A program made the translations under genes and the position numbers. 64,000 nucleotides of DNA, taken from Areca catechu. Taxonomy: Eukaryota > Streptophyta > Magnoliopsida > Arecales > Arecaceae. Shown in pieces: positions 33,825-43,965 of the stretch. Location of the stretch: the NCBI GenBank assembly GCA_021397845.1, contig CM038052.1, forward strand, positions 41,276,449 to 41,340,448. The letters run 5' to 3'. How positions within the stretch are numbered: the stretch's first letter is position 1; every line of letters starts with the position of its first letter. The notes under the pieces were generated by a model. It had not been told where the DNA came from and did not search any database. It saw nothing but the letters and a program-made list of their open reading frames with translations.

Positions 33825-36122
33825 TGTTGCCGATCTCACCACGGTGGCCTGTAGCTCCTGACCTGGCACCGGTCTTGGACCGTCTCACCTCAAGATCTCC
33901 AAGCTTCCGGACCTGCAAAACAGAGTCAGAGGCCCTGGCCGGGGGTTCCGGTGGGGGCACTTCAACGATCAAGTCAGAGAGCGGCGAGATGGAACAGATC
34001 CCCCAAGGCGGGTCCCCGAAGGACTCCCGTGCTAAGAGGAGATGTTAATGAAAGAAGTGTGAGAGAGAGTGGAGTCGATGATCAGTTCCCTATGCTGAGT
34101 TCACCGAGCTCATGCCTGAGGACTCCCTGAGGACTCCTAGGATCGTTCTCTTGGTGGGTTTCTCCTTCTTTTTCTTGCTTACCTCCTGCCCACTTTTACC
34201 GCCCCTTTTATATCATCGCATTGCCTCCAGTCTCCATCCTCCCCCAGGGGGGCTCTCTCCCACTTCTCATCTTTCTCCCCCATCCTCCTTTCCTCTTCGG
34301 GCCTGGAAACTCAGTGACCGAACCGTCTCGCCCGTCGTGTGTCACGAGGAAAGGGGGGAGGATACTGGCGAGGCCTTGGATCGAGTGCGGGAGCTCTCTT
34401 TTCGAGGCATTGACGATGAACGCCCAGCCATTTTGGGCTCCTGCCTGCAAGGATTCCGCTTCTCGGTTACGGGGCCCATCCGACTGGTACAAACAAGATT
34501 TCGCGTGTCACTACAGACCGTACTGGTGCCCCCTACGGGGCGTGGCGTGCGCTACCCGAGTGGCGATCTTGAAACCCGCACCTCCACTTCCTCGAGGCTT
34601 CGCTGAGTGGGGTTGACCTCGGCCAAGGCAGACCCGTCTCCGGGTGCCACCTAGCGAGGGATTAAGGGGCCCCCAGCTTCGGCCGAGGTTGACCCCTCCT
34701 GGGTGGACACCTGGCAGAGCGGCAAAGAGGTGCTCGACTTTGGTCGAGGTGGACCCGTCTCCAGGTGCTACCTGGCGAAGGAGCAAGAGGGCCCAGCTTG
34801 ACCTCGATGGAGGTGGACCCGTCTTCGGGTGCCACCTGGCGAGGGAGCAAGGGGCCACGAGCTTCGGCCGAGGTGGACCCCTCCTGGGTGGACACCTGGC
34901 GGAGCGGCAAAGAGATGCTCGACTTCGACCGAGGTGGACCCATCTCCGGGTGCCACCTGGAGAAGGAACAGGAGGGTCCAGCTCGACCTCGGCAGAGGTG
35001 GACCTGTCTCCGGGTGCCACCTGGCGAGGGAGCAGGAGGGCCCAGCTCGACCTCGGCGGATGTGGACCCATCTTCGAGTGCCACCTGGCGAGGGAGCATG
35101 GGGCCGCGAGCTTCGGTCGAGGTGGACCCCTCCTGGGTGGACACCTGGCAGAGCGGCACAGAGGTGCTCGACTTCGATCGAGGTGGACCCGTCTTCGGGT
35201 GCCACCTGGCGAAGGAGCAGGAGGGCCCAGCTCGACCACAGTGGAGGTGGACCCGTCTTCGGGTGCCACCTGGCGAGGGAGCAAGGGGCTGCGAGCTTTG
35301 GCCGAGGTGGACCCCTCTTGGGTGGACACCTGGCGGAGCGGCAGAGAGGTGCTCGACTTCGACCGAGGTGGACCCATCTCCGGGTGCCACCTGGTGAAGG
35401 AGTAGGAGGGCCCAGCTCGACCTCGACGGAGGTGGACCCATCTCCGGGTGCCACTTGGCGAGGGAGCAAGGGGCCGACAGCTTCTGTCGAGGTGGACCCC
35501 TCCTGGGTGGGCACCTGTTGGAGCGGCAGAGAGGTGCTCGACTTCGGCCAAGGTTGACCCATCTCCGGGTGCCACCTGGCGAAGGAGCGGGAGGGCCCAG
35601 CTCGACCTTGGCGGAGGTGGACCCGTCTCTGGGTACCACCTGGCGAGGGAGCAGGAGGGCCCTGCTCGACCTCGGCGGAGGTGGACCCGTCTCTGGGTGT
35701 AACTTGGCGAGGGAGCAAGGGGCCGCGAGCTTCGGCCGAGGTGGACCCCTCCTGGGTGGACACCTGGTGGAGCGGCAGAGAGGTGCTCGACTTCGGCCGA
35801 GGTGGACGCGTCTCTGGGTGCCACCTGGCGAAGGAGTGGGAGGGCCTAGCTCGACCTCGGCAGAGGTGGACCCGTCTCTGGGTGCCACCTCGCCAAGGGG
35901 CTGCCAGCTTTGACCGAGGTGGACCCCTCCTGGGTGGACACCTGGCGGGGTGGCAGAGAGGTGCTCGACTTCGGTCAAGGTGGACCCGTCTCCGAGTGCC
36001 ACCTATCAAAGGAGCTGGAGGGCTCCCCCCGAACGGGGGACCTTTTGAAAAAAAAAACCGTGGTACTGTCCATGTCCGGCTGGATCTGACATGTACGCCA
36101 CGTCAACGTAGTAGCCATATCA
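33825..36122 (-). repeat. 3' LTR of Tat element B
   Basis: 2298 bp on the minus strand, from TGATATGGCTACTACG to GTGAGATCGGCAACA. The R/U5 part is 33825-34600, with a TATA box (GATATAAAAGGGG) at about 34202-34214 on the minus strand. The U3 consists mostly of the tandem array 34620-36020. ACACA at 33820-33824 is the presumed target duplication. The partner LTR is 45623-47926. Confidence 0.85.
34620..36020. repeat. Higher-order tandem array in the 3' LTR of B
   Basis: Three monomer types of about 57-63 bp share the core GAGGTGGACCCGTCTCCGGG and end CACCTGGCG. They recur in the order T1 (GGGCCGCGAGCTTCGG), T2 (AGAGAGGTGCTCGACTTC), T3 (GAGGGCCCAGCTCGACCTC), sometimes with T3 doubled. About 22 monomers are present. 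The array is stop-free in several frames because of its composition. Confidence 0.85.
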
Positions 36123-36136
36123 GTTGCCCCCGATCC
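36123..36136 (-). other. Polypurine tract of B
   Basis: The minus strand reads GGGATCGGGGGCAAC next to the LTR start TGATATGG, as in A2 at 16206-16221. Confidence 0.75.
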
Positions 36137-36619
36137 CCACGTTCCGCCGAGGCATCACGGCCCGGGACGTGGGGATTTAATGCGGAGATGATGTGGGGAA
36201 GGCAAACATTTCATGCCATAATTGCCACGATCCCTATCACCGCTTCTATTATGCCCGAGGTCCTATGAGAGGCTGCCACGCGTTGTGCTTCCGACGGTCA
36301 TTAATGTACCATTTCGAAAAGGAGGCCATTTTCATCGACCCGAAGTGCTGATGTCGGGCATGCGTCCACGTGGCGATCATCTGGTGGCCCGAAACGGAAA
36401 GAGGGGTACGGTCGCTATCGATTGAGTTTGAAAAGGAGGGGGACTTTCTAGAAATGAAGTCTCTCCACTTTCTCGCGCTCTGCCAGTGGTTGCAGTGGGT
36501 TTTCCTTCACCTTCCGGGACTGCCACCTCTTTTACACAGAGTATCTTGGTGAGTGCCCATGTCTTCTTTCCCCTTCCATCTCTCGGCCCTATCGACTCTT
36601 CTACACTTCTTCTTCTTCC
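36137..36619 (+). promoter_or_regulatory. Presumed promoter region of the antisense gene of B
   Basis: A gene-free stretch between polypurine tract and antisense ATG, with a pyrimidine-rich end (36560-36618) as expected of a plant 5' UTR. It resembles, in place and partly in sequence, 13187-13703 and 24891-25545. No obvious TATA box is seen. It holds several ACGTGG-type motifs (for example CACGTGGCG at about 36370), which in plants can bind bZIP factors; their use here is a guess. Confidence 0.45.
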
Positions 36620-38833
36620 ATGGCGTGCCACTGTCATGTCTCTTCTAACCCGGACAAGGCCGGTCCTTCCTGGCCAAGGACTCCATCGCCTTCTTCCTCG
36701 GAAGGGGAAGTGATCCCGGATGAGATCCGTAGGCAGCTCCAACTCGGGGCTGTGACCATAGTCATCCCTAGGGGTCCTAGGTCTCCTCCCGTAGTCTCCG
36801 CCCGTCCGATTTCTTCTCTTCCCCCTCCGGTCACTTCTCCCACTGGTCCCTCTGGTCACGTCTCAACGATGACCAAAGATGACCTTTCTCTGCTCCGGGA
36901 AGTCTATGGTATCCTTGATTTGACTCATCTTTCCCTCTCGCAGCCTGGAGATCGAGTGACCTCGAGCGGCCCCATGCGAGTCGCCTTCTACGAGGACTTC
37001 CTCCTCGGGGGTCTTCGGTTTCCCCTTCACCCCTTTTTCCTTTCCTTTCTCAGCCACTACCATCTGGTCCCGGCCCAGTTGGCTCCTAACGCCATCTAGG
37101 TCATCTTTGCCTTCATTGTTTTCTGTCACTTCCACGGGTTCGTTGCCCGTTTCTCCCTCTTCAGGGCTCTCTTCACCCTGAAGCGTTATTCCACCGATGA
37201 TGGCTGGTGGTACATTTCACCTTGGCCTAGGTGCCTCAGGTTTGACCTCCCTTCGTCTATTAAGGGCTGGAAGAACCGGTTCTTTTTTGCCTCGGTCGAC
37301 GATATTGACTGGGCCTGGAGCGAGCCGGACCGGTCTCCAAACCGGAATTCCCAGGTCGAGCCAGCGGACCAAGAGATCTTCACACAGTTGCTGAGTGACG
37401 CGGTCCCGACTCTCGATGTTCTGCTCTCGGAGTAGAACTTGTTCGAGGCAGGGATCAGTCCCATCCGGGAGCTGGGTGAGGCTCGGATCTCTCTTCTGCT
37501 TCGCATCCCCCTATCCTTCTTCTTTTATTTTTAACTGGCCCGACTGACCTCCACTTCCTTTCAGGTATGAAGTTCTCTCTAGAGAACCTGATGGAGGGCG
37601 CTGCACAGAGGGATGCCACCGAGCGGACTGCACCCCCGGTGAAGAGAGCTCGTACTGAGGCGAGCCGGGCGGCCGCGCCGACCTCCACCACCGGACCTGT
37701 GGCGGTGGCTCCCGTCTCCATGCCACCTCAGGCCCAGGCGCCCGATGTCCCTGTCGTCGACCTCGACAGGGTCGTGGAAGAGAGGTTGCCGGCACCCCCT
37801 CGGGCAGCACTGGCTTCAGCCGCCACACCGATCTCATCCACTGCTGTCACCAGGACGGCAATGGCTCCACCGACAACCGCACCACTCGGCGAGCGGATAG
37901 CCACCTCCGCCGTAACTGACGCGCCTGCTCCGCCGCCGAACCTTACCAGCCGATGCTCCGTGATCCATGACCAGGGCCTCACGAAGAAAGTCATGGAGTT
38001 CGCCAGTACCTCCCAGGACTGTCGTATAAGGGGTGGCCAGGACTACAGCGAGGCACTGCTCGGGATCCTGCTGCAGCTCTTCACGGTAAGTCCCGAGCTC
38101 CGAGTTTTCTTCTTTCCTTTTAAAGTTCCAGTTGGATTGTGCCGACCCCTTCCTCTTTTGATGCAAATCGGGATGGACGTGCTGCTGCTGAGGAACTTCC
38201 TCACCGGCTATGCCAAGAAGGACGTCGAGAAGGAGGAGAAGCTTGGCAAGCTCTCAGCCGATGTCAAAGACCTCAAGGAGAAAGGGGTCGAGCTGTGAGG
38301 AAACAACCAGGTCCTTCGAGACGACCTAGCCCGCACCGAGGGGCGCATCAAAGAGCTCGAGACCTCTCTGTCGGAGGAGAGGATCTCGAACCAGCGTCGT
38401 AATGAGGAGGACATGGTAGAGAAGACCTGCCTCAGGGCTCAGTCCCGGTCATTGGAGCGCCGGGTGGAGGAAGTCCTGAAGGAGCTGAATGCAGCCAATG
38501 GGCTTCTAGAGGCATCCAAGCGGGAGGCGCAGGAGGCCGTCCCGACGTTCCGGGCCTCCGAGGAGTACATCGCTAAGGTTCGAGAGGCTGCCGTGGACTC
38601 CTTCCTGAAGGGGTTCCAGGTATGCCGAGAGAAGGTAGGTTCCTTTTATCCCGAGCTCGATCTCAGTGGGATAGTCCTCGGTGGCAGGAGGTAGGAGCCC
38701 AGTGGAGGAGCTTCGGCAGGAGCCGGTGACGAGGCGGTGACTCCGGAGCAGCTCCCTGAGCAGCCACCCGTCGACGGCACAGGCGAAGAAAGTGTGCCCC
38801 AGCCCGAGGAGGATGCTGCCGTGCCGAAATAGC
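36620..38833 (+). pseudogene. Antisense intron-containing gene of Tat element B (Transposase_28-like)
   Basis: Opposite to gag-pol. Exon 1 (36620-37475) starts MACHCHVSSNPDKAGPSWP and contains MTKDDLSLLREVYGI, the core LRFPLHPFFLSFLSHYHLVP, then FCHFHGFVARFSLFRALF, DDGWWYISPWPR and DIDWAWSEPDR. This matches the 'putative gypsy type transposon' (Transposase_28) family. Intron 1 is 37476-37564 (GTGAGG to TTTCAG). Exon 2 (37565-38085) is Ala/Pro-rich and ends KKVMEFASTSQD then EALLGILLQLFT. Intron 2 starts GTAAGT at 38086 and should end at 38166, where the acceptor reads GCAA, not GCAG. Exon 3 has a coiled coil and FRASEEYIAKVREAAVDSF, then FLKGFQVCREKVGSFYPELD. In-frame stops lie at about 37097, 37433, 38296 and 38692. 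The molecular role is unknown. Confidence 0.8.
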
Positions 38834-39109
38834 TTATCCGGCACCATTATCTTCTTTCTTTTTTTTTCTTGTATTTTCTTTCTTTAAGGACTACCGGCCT
38901 GTCGGGACTCCTCCTATGTATCGACATTCCAGATGCAATGAAGCCTTCTTTTCACCAAACTTTGCTTCACTCTCTTCTCTTTCTCTTTTTCTTTTTTTTT
39001 TTTTTTTTTTTTTGGTGCCTTCTAGACTGGACTTTGGGGCTAGGCACGGGGACTAAGTCCCGTAGTGCATTCTGAGCTGAGCTCATGGGCGAACTGAGTT
39101 CTGACCCAC
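38834..39109 (+). terminator. 3' region of the antisense gene of B, with AATGAA-like signal
   Basis: Follows the final TAG. T-rich stretches at 38855-38885 and 38985-39015 flank GATGCAATGAAGCC (about 38931), which resembles the 3' regions of A1 and A2 (CAATGAAG). In plants AATGAA-type hexamers can serve as near-upstream polyadenylation elements; this is inference. Confidence 0.4.
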
Positions 39110-39990
39110 CCTCCAGATCGAAGTCCAGGATTTCCGGACTGAACCCCGGGGCCGCAGGCTTTATCTGAGCCCTACGCGGCTTACCGAGCTATTCTTCGGG
39201 ATTGCGTGGGTGGATTTGATTCTGCCCCACCTTCTAGACCGAAGTTCGGGACCTCCGGACTGAACCCCGGGGCCGCAGGCTTTATCTGAGCCATGCGCGG
39301 CTTGCCGAGCTATTCTTCGGGATTGCGTAGGCGGATTTGATTCTGCCCCGCCTTCCAGACCGAAGTCCGGGACCTTCGAACTGAACCCCGGGGCAACAGG
39401 CTTTATCTGAGCCCTGCATGGCTTGCCGAGCTGTTCTCCGGGATTGCATGGGAGGATTTGATTTTGCCCCGCCTTCCAGACCGAAGTTCGGGACCTCCGG
39501 ACTGAATCCCGGGGCTGCAGGCTTTATCTGGGCCTTGCGCAGCTTGCCAAGCTGTTCTCCGAGATTGCGTGGATGGATTTGATTCTGCCCCACCTTCCAG
39601 ACCGAAGTTCGGGACCTCCAGACTGAATCTCGGGGCCACAGGCTTTATCTGAGCCCTGCGCAGCTTGCCGAGCAATTCTCCGGGATTGTATGGGCGGATT
39701 TGATTCTGCCCCACCTTCCAGACCAAAGTTTGGAACCTCCGGACTGAACCCCGGGGCCGCAGGCTTTATCTGAGCCCTGTGCGGCTTGCCGAGCTGTTCT
39801 CCAGGATTGCATGGGCAGATTTGATTCTACCCTGCCTTCCAGATCGAAGTTCGGGACCTCCGGACTGAACCCCAGGGCCGCAGGCTTTATCTGAGCCCTG
39901 CGTGGCTTGCTGAGCTATTCTCTGGGATTGCATGGGTGAATTTGATTCTGCCCTGCCTTCCAGACCGGAGTCCGAGATCTCGCACCTTCG
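39110..39990. repeat. 121-bp tandem array between pol and the antisense gene of B
   Basis: Seven full copies plus a part copy, each with GGACTGAACCCCGGGGCCGC, then AGGCTTTATCTGAGCC and GGATTTGATTCTGCCCC. Copies of the first phrase are spaced 121-122 bases from 39132 onwards. Open minus-strand frames of about 100 codons here are by-products. Confidence 0.85.
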
Positions 39991-40144
39991 CAGGTCTTCC
40001 GCCACGCCCGTGTTCGCTAAACTCAGAGCTAGGTGACTCTCACCCTACGAGACGAAGAGAAGCATTTGACGAAAAAAAGGGTTTCATTGCTAAGGTTCAA
40101 GTGGTCTTACACTATTGGTAATACATCCTCAAGTTTGAGGCGTT
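39991..40144. other. Spacer between the 121-bp array and integrase of B
   Basis: Contains the 3' end of the pol transcript region on the minus strand; a run of T (minus strand CCCTTTTTTTC) lies at about 40078. Nothing else is recognised. Confidence 0.35.
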
Positions 40145-41290
40145 CTAGGTCCGAGGGAACCGGGATCCTCCTAGCTCTTCCAAGTAGTACGCCCCGTGAG
40201 GAAGTACCTCCGCCATCCTATAAGGGCCTTCCCAGTTCGGGGAGAGTTTCCTGCACTCTAGTGGCTGGGAAGCTTCAGCACGGCGGAGCACCAAATCTCC
40301 CGAGCAGAAGGACTTCGGTCGCACTCTGGAGTTGTAGTATCTAGCCACTCGCTGCCTGTAGGCTGCCATTCGGACTCGAGCCTTGTCCCTCATTTCTTCA
40401 AGGAGGTCCAGGTTTAGCAACATCCTGGCGGGGTTCTCTGCCTTGTCATACTGTTCCACGTGCAGGATCGGTAGGCTGAGCTCAATCGGGATAACCGCTT
40501 CGGCCCCGAAGACAAGGTTGAATGGGGTCTCATCGGTGGCCGTCCTCGGGGTGGTGTGGTAGGCCCAAAGGATGCTCGGGAGCTCTTCCGTCTACCTACC
40601 CTTGGCTTGGTCCAGTCTTGTCTGGAGGCCCTGCAAGATGGTCCTATTCGTTTCCTCGGCTTCTCCGTTTCTCTGTGGATACGCCATCGAAGTGAAGCGA
40701 TGGTGGATGCCGAGGTCGCTGCATAACTCCTCGAACTCCCAACAATCGAACTGACATCCGTTGTCGGTGATAATGGTGTGTGGTAAGCCAAAGCGGAAAA
40801 TAATTGACTTCCAGAGGAACTTGGCGACGTTTGCCTCCATAATCCGGGCCAAGGGCTCGGCCTCGACCCACTTCGTGAAGTAGTCGATGGCCACGATCAA
40901 AAATTTTCGTTGCCCAGATGCCGGGGAAAAAGGTCCTAGGAGATCCATGCCCCATTTAGCGAACGGCCATGGGGCGGAGAGCTGGGAGAGTGGAGTGGTG
41001 GGCTGACGTTGCACCACGGCATGCCGCTGACATCGGTCACATCTCTTCACGAAGTCGGCTGCGTCTTCTTTCATCGTCTCCCTGAAGTAACCTTGACGGA
41101 GGGCCTTATACGCCAGTGTTCTGCCCCCCACGTGATTCCCACAGATGCCCTCGTGGATCTCTTGGAGCACGAGTGCGGCCTCTGCGGGTCTTAGACACTT
41201 GAGGAGGGGGTAGGAGTAGGACCTCCGATACAGTAATCCATCCATTAGGACGAACCGTGCGGCCTTCCTCTTGATGAGGCCCGCCGCTAC
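40145..41290 (-). pseudogene. Integrase of Tat element B
   Basis: Minus strand. The zinc-binding part is read as IHEGICGNHVGGRTLAYKAL and CDRCQRH. The catalytic triad is in WGMDLLGPF, TDNGCQFD and GEAEETNR. The C-terminal part contains FGAEAVIPIELSLP and the GPY-type motif NWEGPYRMAEVL, ending with EELGGSRF at about 40150. It inserts the cDNA. A TAG after LDQAKGR (about 40590), where Trp is expected, splits an otherwise nearly intact domain. No chromodomain follows, unlike in elements G and F. Confidence 0.85.
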
Positions 41291-41429
41291 GCGGTCCTCC
41301 AGCAAGGTGCCGTTGGTAATGTACTTGACGTACTTGTCCATCCAGCTGGGCTCTTGGTTAACCTGTTGGACTTCCATGGGCATCTCGTAGCTTGGGGCCT
41401 TGAGGTGCTCGACGTAAGCGTGGCCCAAC

Positions 41430-41845
41430 AACGAGTCCGGCAGGGTCGCCAGGAGGGAGAGAGCGTCTACGCGAGCGTTTTCCCCGCGAGGTATATGGGA
41501 GATGCTGAAATGCCGAAATCCTGCCATGCTCGTTCTCACGAGCTCCATGTATTTCACCATTTGGGGGTCCCACGTGCCGTACTCCCCAAAGATCTGCTCG
41601 GCCACCAACTGTGAGTCGGTGAAGGCCTTGAGGTTGGCCACGCCAAGCTCGCAGGACACCCTCAGCCCTGTGAGGAGCACTTCATACTCCGCTTGATTAT
41701 TAGTTGCGGCGAACTGGAAACGGAGTGCACATTCGGCGACAACCCCTTCGCCGTTGGCGAGGATGAGGCCGGCACCACTCCCGCTGGAGTTCGAGGCCCC
41801 ATCTACATGAAGGATCCAAACATCCTCCTCGGGTCCTGGTTCCGG
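41430..41845 (-). pseudogene. Second (archaeal-like) RNase H of Tat element B
   Basis: The minus strand reads WILHVDGASNSSGSGAGLIL, then TNNQAEYEVLLTGL, FTDSQLVAEQI and RGENARVDALS, giving the D-E-D-D residues of an RNase H fold. It lies between the standard RNase H and the integrase. A second, archaeal-like RNase H in this position is characteristic of the Tat/Ogre group of gypsy elements. The frame is open through most of the domain, and only its join to the upstream frame is disrupted. Confidence 0.8.
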
Positions 41846-43491
41846 CTACCGGTCCTGAGGGCTCTCCTCCGTCCCCTTGCCCAGGCCTGCACACTCGACC
41901 AAGAAGTCAGCGACTACCTGTGCCTTCATGGCCGACCTTGGCCTATAAGTGATGTCAAACTCGCTGAGCTTAAGTGCCCACTTCACCAGTTGCCCGGATG
42001 TGTCAGGTCGGCTGAGTATCGCTTTCAGCGGCTGATCCGTCAGGACAGCAATGAGGTGCGCTTGGAAATAAGGCATGAGACGCTGAGCGGACACAATTAG
42101 CGCAAAAATAAGTTTCTCAGACCGGGAATACCTGAGTTCTACATCGCGGAGGAGTTTGCTTGTGTAATACACCGGTCTTTGCATTCCGTGGTCGTCAGTC
42201 CGAACCAGGACCGAATTGATGGCCTCCGGGGTGACCGCCAGGTACAGGAGGAGCTCCTCTCCTCCTTCGGGCCTGGAGAGCAGTGGCGGGGATGCAAGTG
42301 TCCTCTTCAGCTCGTCAAACACCTCGCAGCACTCCTCAATCCAGGTGAAGTAGTTCATCTTCCTCAGTACCTTAAAAAAGGGCCGGCAACGGTCGGCAGA
42401 CCTCGAGATAAATCGACTCAGAGTGGCTATCCGGCCGGTGAGTCACTACACTTGCTTCTTAGAGGTGGGTTGCTCCATGTTCAAGATAGTCTGGACCTTC
42501 TCCGGATTAGCTTCTATCCCTCTTTGGGTTACCTGAATCCCAAGAACTTCCCGGCGGACACGCCGAAGGCGCACTTCGCCGGGTTCAACTTCATCTGGTG
42601 AAGCCGGAGATTGCCGAAGGTCTCTGCCAGGTCGCTGATGTGGCCTGACAGGGGCTTGCTCATTACCAGCATATCGTCCACGTACACCTGCATGTTGCGA
42701 CCGATCTGGTCTTTGAAGACTTTGTTGACCAGTCACTGGTACGTGGCCCCAGCGTTCTTGAGGCCGAATGGCACATCTTGTAATAGTAAGTTCCGCGATC
42801 GATGATGAAAGCAGTGTGCTCCTCGTCCTCCGGGTGCATTCGAATCTGGTTATACCCGGAGAAGGCATCCATGAAAGAGAGGCGATGCCCCAAAGTGGTG
42901 TCTACTAACTAGTCAATCTTTGGAAGAGGGAAACTATCCTTCGGGCAAGCTCAGTTGAGGTCGGTGTAGTCCTCGCAGATCCTCCACTTGCCACTACTCT
43001 TCTTTACCATAACCACGTTCGCCAACCAACTAGGATACTGTACTTCTCATACAAAGCCGGCGGCGAGGAGCTTCTCCACTTCTTCATTGATGGCCTTCTA
43101 CCTCTCTACAGCAAAGCTCCTCTTCTTCTGGCAGACAGGGTGACACCTTGGATCAACATTCAATTTATGAGTGATGACTTCCGAGAGGATACCTGGCATG
43201 TCAGCGGCAGTCTAGGCGAACACTCTGCGTTTGCCCGGAGGAATCTAGCAAACGGACTCGCTCTTCTTCTGGGAGCTGGGTTCCTATATGCACAGTCTTT
43301 TGAGGGTCCGAACCGAGAGGATACGTCAACAGGTGTTCCACGGGTCCTCCCCTGGGGTCCTTCTCCCTTAGGTCAAGGTCGTTGACGTCGGGGCCGAGCT
43401 CAGTGCCCCGGGCACTCGGGATCGTCTACAGGCAATGCTGGACGGGCTGGGCTGTCCCCCTCATCACCCCCATCCCAAAGGCGGTGGGGAA
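41846..43491 (-). pseudogene. Reverse transcriptase and first RNase H of Tat element B
   Basis: Recognised on the minus strand in shifting frames: SFMDAFSGYNQIRMHPEDEE (palm start), FGLKNAGATYQ, the catalytic MQVYVDDMLVMSK at about 42680, FLGFQVTQRGIEANPEKV, then WIEECCEVFDELKRTLASPP, VYYTSKLLRDVELRYS and the end of the connection domain FDITYRPRSAMKAQ. A TGA after GATYQ and stops near 43020, 42945 and 42450 interrupt it, and a frameshift lies near 42790. The YVDD site is intact. Confidence 0.8.
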
Positions 43492-43965
43492 CTACACCAT
43501 CAATCTCTTGGTGGAAATAACAGCGTCCAGCTGGTTGAGCCCCGGACGGTCGAGGATGGCATTATAAGGTGATGGGAGCTTGACTACAGTAAACGTCATC
43601 ATGACCGTAGTCTGCCAAGGTGGGGATCCGGCAGTGACAGGAAGAGTGACCTCCCCTTCGACCCCCACCGAATCTCCGGTGAAGCCCACGAGAGGGGCGT
43701 GCACCCACTTTAATTGATCATGAGACAAGTTCATTCGGGAGAAAGCATCATAGAAAAGCACGTCAGTAGAGCTCCCACCATCCACCATAATACGATGTAC
43801 AGGATGCTTTGCGATGGTCATCTCGACCACCACTGCATCATTATTTACATTTTTGTTTTCATCCCCCCTTTCATAGGGGAGTACACTCTCCGGGTCTCCA
43901 GCCTCCCGGGTTCTTTTCGTCGCACGCCCGACCCCCCAGGAGATCATGCCCACCGGCTTCTCCAT
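43492..43965 (-). pseudogene. Protease of Tat element B
   Basis: An open frame of 157 codons with an aspartic protease: active site in HRIMVDGGSSTDVLFYDAF, then GFTGDSVGVEGEVTLPV and VVKLPSPYNAILDRPGLNQL at the second hydrophobic-Gly element. The motif DGGSS, not DTGA/DSGA, is common in the Tat group. The last Gly of the usual ILGRP is Asp here (ILDRP). The frame continues to RT after a break near 43492. Confidence 0.75.

Noticed and set aside
34511..36009. Three overlapping minus-strand open frames of 413-446 codons, and plus-strand frames of up to 253 codons
   Set aside because: They read through the tandem array in several frames at once; the monomers lack stop codons and the products are low-complexity repeats. 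They are composition artefacts.
36620..38833. Antisense gene as a DNA transposase
   Set aside because: The family name contains 'transposase', but I see no DDE triad or terminal inverted repeats; the gene is always inside an LTR element.
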